Positions 6,187 to 6,806 of a stretch of 6,806 nucleotides of DNA are shown here, one piece after another (position 1 is the stretch's first letter; each line of letters begins with the position of its first letter). Made by a program: the position numbers and the translations under genes. Under the pieces are notes generated by a model that did not search any database, was not told the origin of the DNA, and saw only the letters and a list, made by a program, of their open reading frames with translations. This DNA comes from an uncultured delta proteobacterium (GTDB lineage Bacteria > Myxococcota_A > Polyangia > Polyangiales > Ga0077539), in contig CAISKJ010000296.1 of NCBI GenBank assembly GCA_903885885.1, forward strand, positions 1 to 6,806. The letters are read 5' to 3'.

Positions 6187-6806
6187 AGCGACCTTCCTGC
6201 GCGGCGCGCGTGGCGGCGTCGACGACTTCGCGGGTGTCGGGGTTGCCCAGCGGGCGCCCGAGGCGCTGCAGGTAGGCCACGAGCGCGACGATCTCGGCGT
6301 CGGCCTCGACGCGCGCCCCGTTGGTCGTGAGGTCTTGCGCGATGGCCTGCGCCTGCGACGTGGCGATGGCGTTGGCGCCGGTGATCTCGAAGGGGCGGTA
6401 GGGCACGCCCGCGGCGCGCATCGCGTCGATGCGGGCCGACACGTTGGCGGTGTCGCGGTGCGACGTGTAGAGGTGCGGGTACGCGGGCATGTTGGAGCCC
6501 GGCGAGACCGAGCGCGGGTCCATCATGTGGCGGAAGTGCCAGAGGTTCGGGTACTTGCCGCCCTCGCGCGCGAGGTCGGGCCCGGTGCGCTTGGAGCCCC
6601 ACTGGAAGGGGTGATCGAAGATCGACTCGTCGATGCGCGAGGGCTCGCCGTAGCGAATGGTCTCCGCGCGCATGGGGCGGATCATCTGCGAGTGGCAGTT
6701 GTAGCAGCCCTCGCGAATGTAGATGTCGCGGCCCTCGAGCTCGAGGGGCGTGTACGGCTTCGTGCGCACGGTGCGAATCTCGGCGCGGTTGATCACCAGC
6801 GAGGGG
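6185..6806 (-). CDS. ccoO: cbb3 oxidase subunit CcoO (FixO), mono-haem cytochrome c, N-terminus off window
   Basis: CcoO is the mono-haem membrane cytochrome c subunit of cbb3 oxidase, lying between CcoP and the CcoN catalytic subunit. The 206 visible residues are its periplasmic part. Numbered from the first full codon, the haem motif is C34-YN-C37-H38 in REGCYNCHSQMIRP, a CcoO signature. DPRSVSPGSNMPAYPHL follows, with Met106 the candidate distal ligand. WGSKRTGPDLAREGGKYPN between them is also typical. The N-terminal membrane anchor lies beyond the right edge; the frame is open to 6806, so the GTG at 6796 is internal, not a start. ccoN should be next upstream, as a separate gene or fused to ccoO. 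The gene ends 9 bp before ccoQ. Confidence 0.95.
   Translation of the reverse strand, partial: PSLVINRAEIRTVRTKPYTPLELEGRDIYIREGCYNCHSQMIRPMRAETIRYGEPSRIDESIFDHPFQWGSKRTGPDLAREGGKYPNLWHFRHMMDPRSVSPGSNMPAYPHLYTSHRDTANVSARIDAMRAAGVPYRPFEITGANAIATSQAQAIAQDLTTNGARVEADAEIVALVAYLQRLGRPLGNPDTREVVDAATRAAQEGR

Noticed and set aside
5079..6275. 398-residue plus-strand frame opposite ccoP and ccoQ
   Set aside because: Antisense shadow of ccoP, ccoQ and the ends of ccoG and ccoO.
6006..6602. Extension of the ccoP frame upstream through ccoQ and ccoO
   Set aside because: The extra sequence is Arg/His-rich shadow of ccoO and ccoQ; the real start at GTG 6005 has a strong ribosome site and matches the family N-terminus.

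Overview
The window is very GC-rich, with codon third positions almost all G or C and no tRNA, rRNA, CRISPR array or insertion sequence that I can see. The gene content (a cbb3-oxidase cluster with a one-haem CcoP, a lipoprotein hydrolase with an Ig-like front half, a VAO-type flavoenzyme) suggests a high-GC proteobacterium-like aerobe, most plausibly Myxococcota. That placement is inference from composition and gene style, not from a marker gene.

Layout, left to right. Positions 1-268 (+) hold the tail of an unrecognised gene whose coding phase appears to change at a run of six C's near 95-100. Positions 283-2265 (-) encode a 660-residue exported lipoprotein of the alpha/beta-hydrolase type with a complete candidate Ser-Asp-His triad. 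Across a 55-bp divergent gap, 2321-3850 (+) encodes a 509-residue FAD enzyme of the vanillyl-alcohol oxidase / 4-cresol dehydrogenase type. It ends 3 bp from the convergent stop of ccoG.

Positions 3854-6806 (-) are the 3' part of a cbb3-type cytochrome c oxidase operon read right to left: ccoO (cut by the window edge), ccoQ (6002-6175, 57 residues), ccoP (GTG start at 6005) and ccoG. The first three are tightly coupled: a 9-bp gap, then a 4-base GTGA overlap. ccoG follows after a 136-bp gap that contains a long interrupted inverted repeat. ccoN would lie just beyond the right edge. No ccoH, ccoI or ccoS follows ccoG.

Together CcoO and CcoP carry electrons through c-type haems to the CcoN haem-copper centre (off window), CcoQ stabilises the complex, and CcoG is a membrane iron-sulfur protein for copper handling during its assembly. 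The hydrolase and the flavoenzyme are a separate divergent pair that could act on related substrates, but nothing in the sequence proves it. I found no clear previously undescribed system. The points most worth checking are the one-haem CcoP, the phase switch in the first gene and the hairpin ahead of ccoG.
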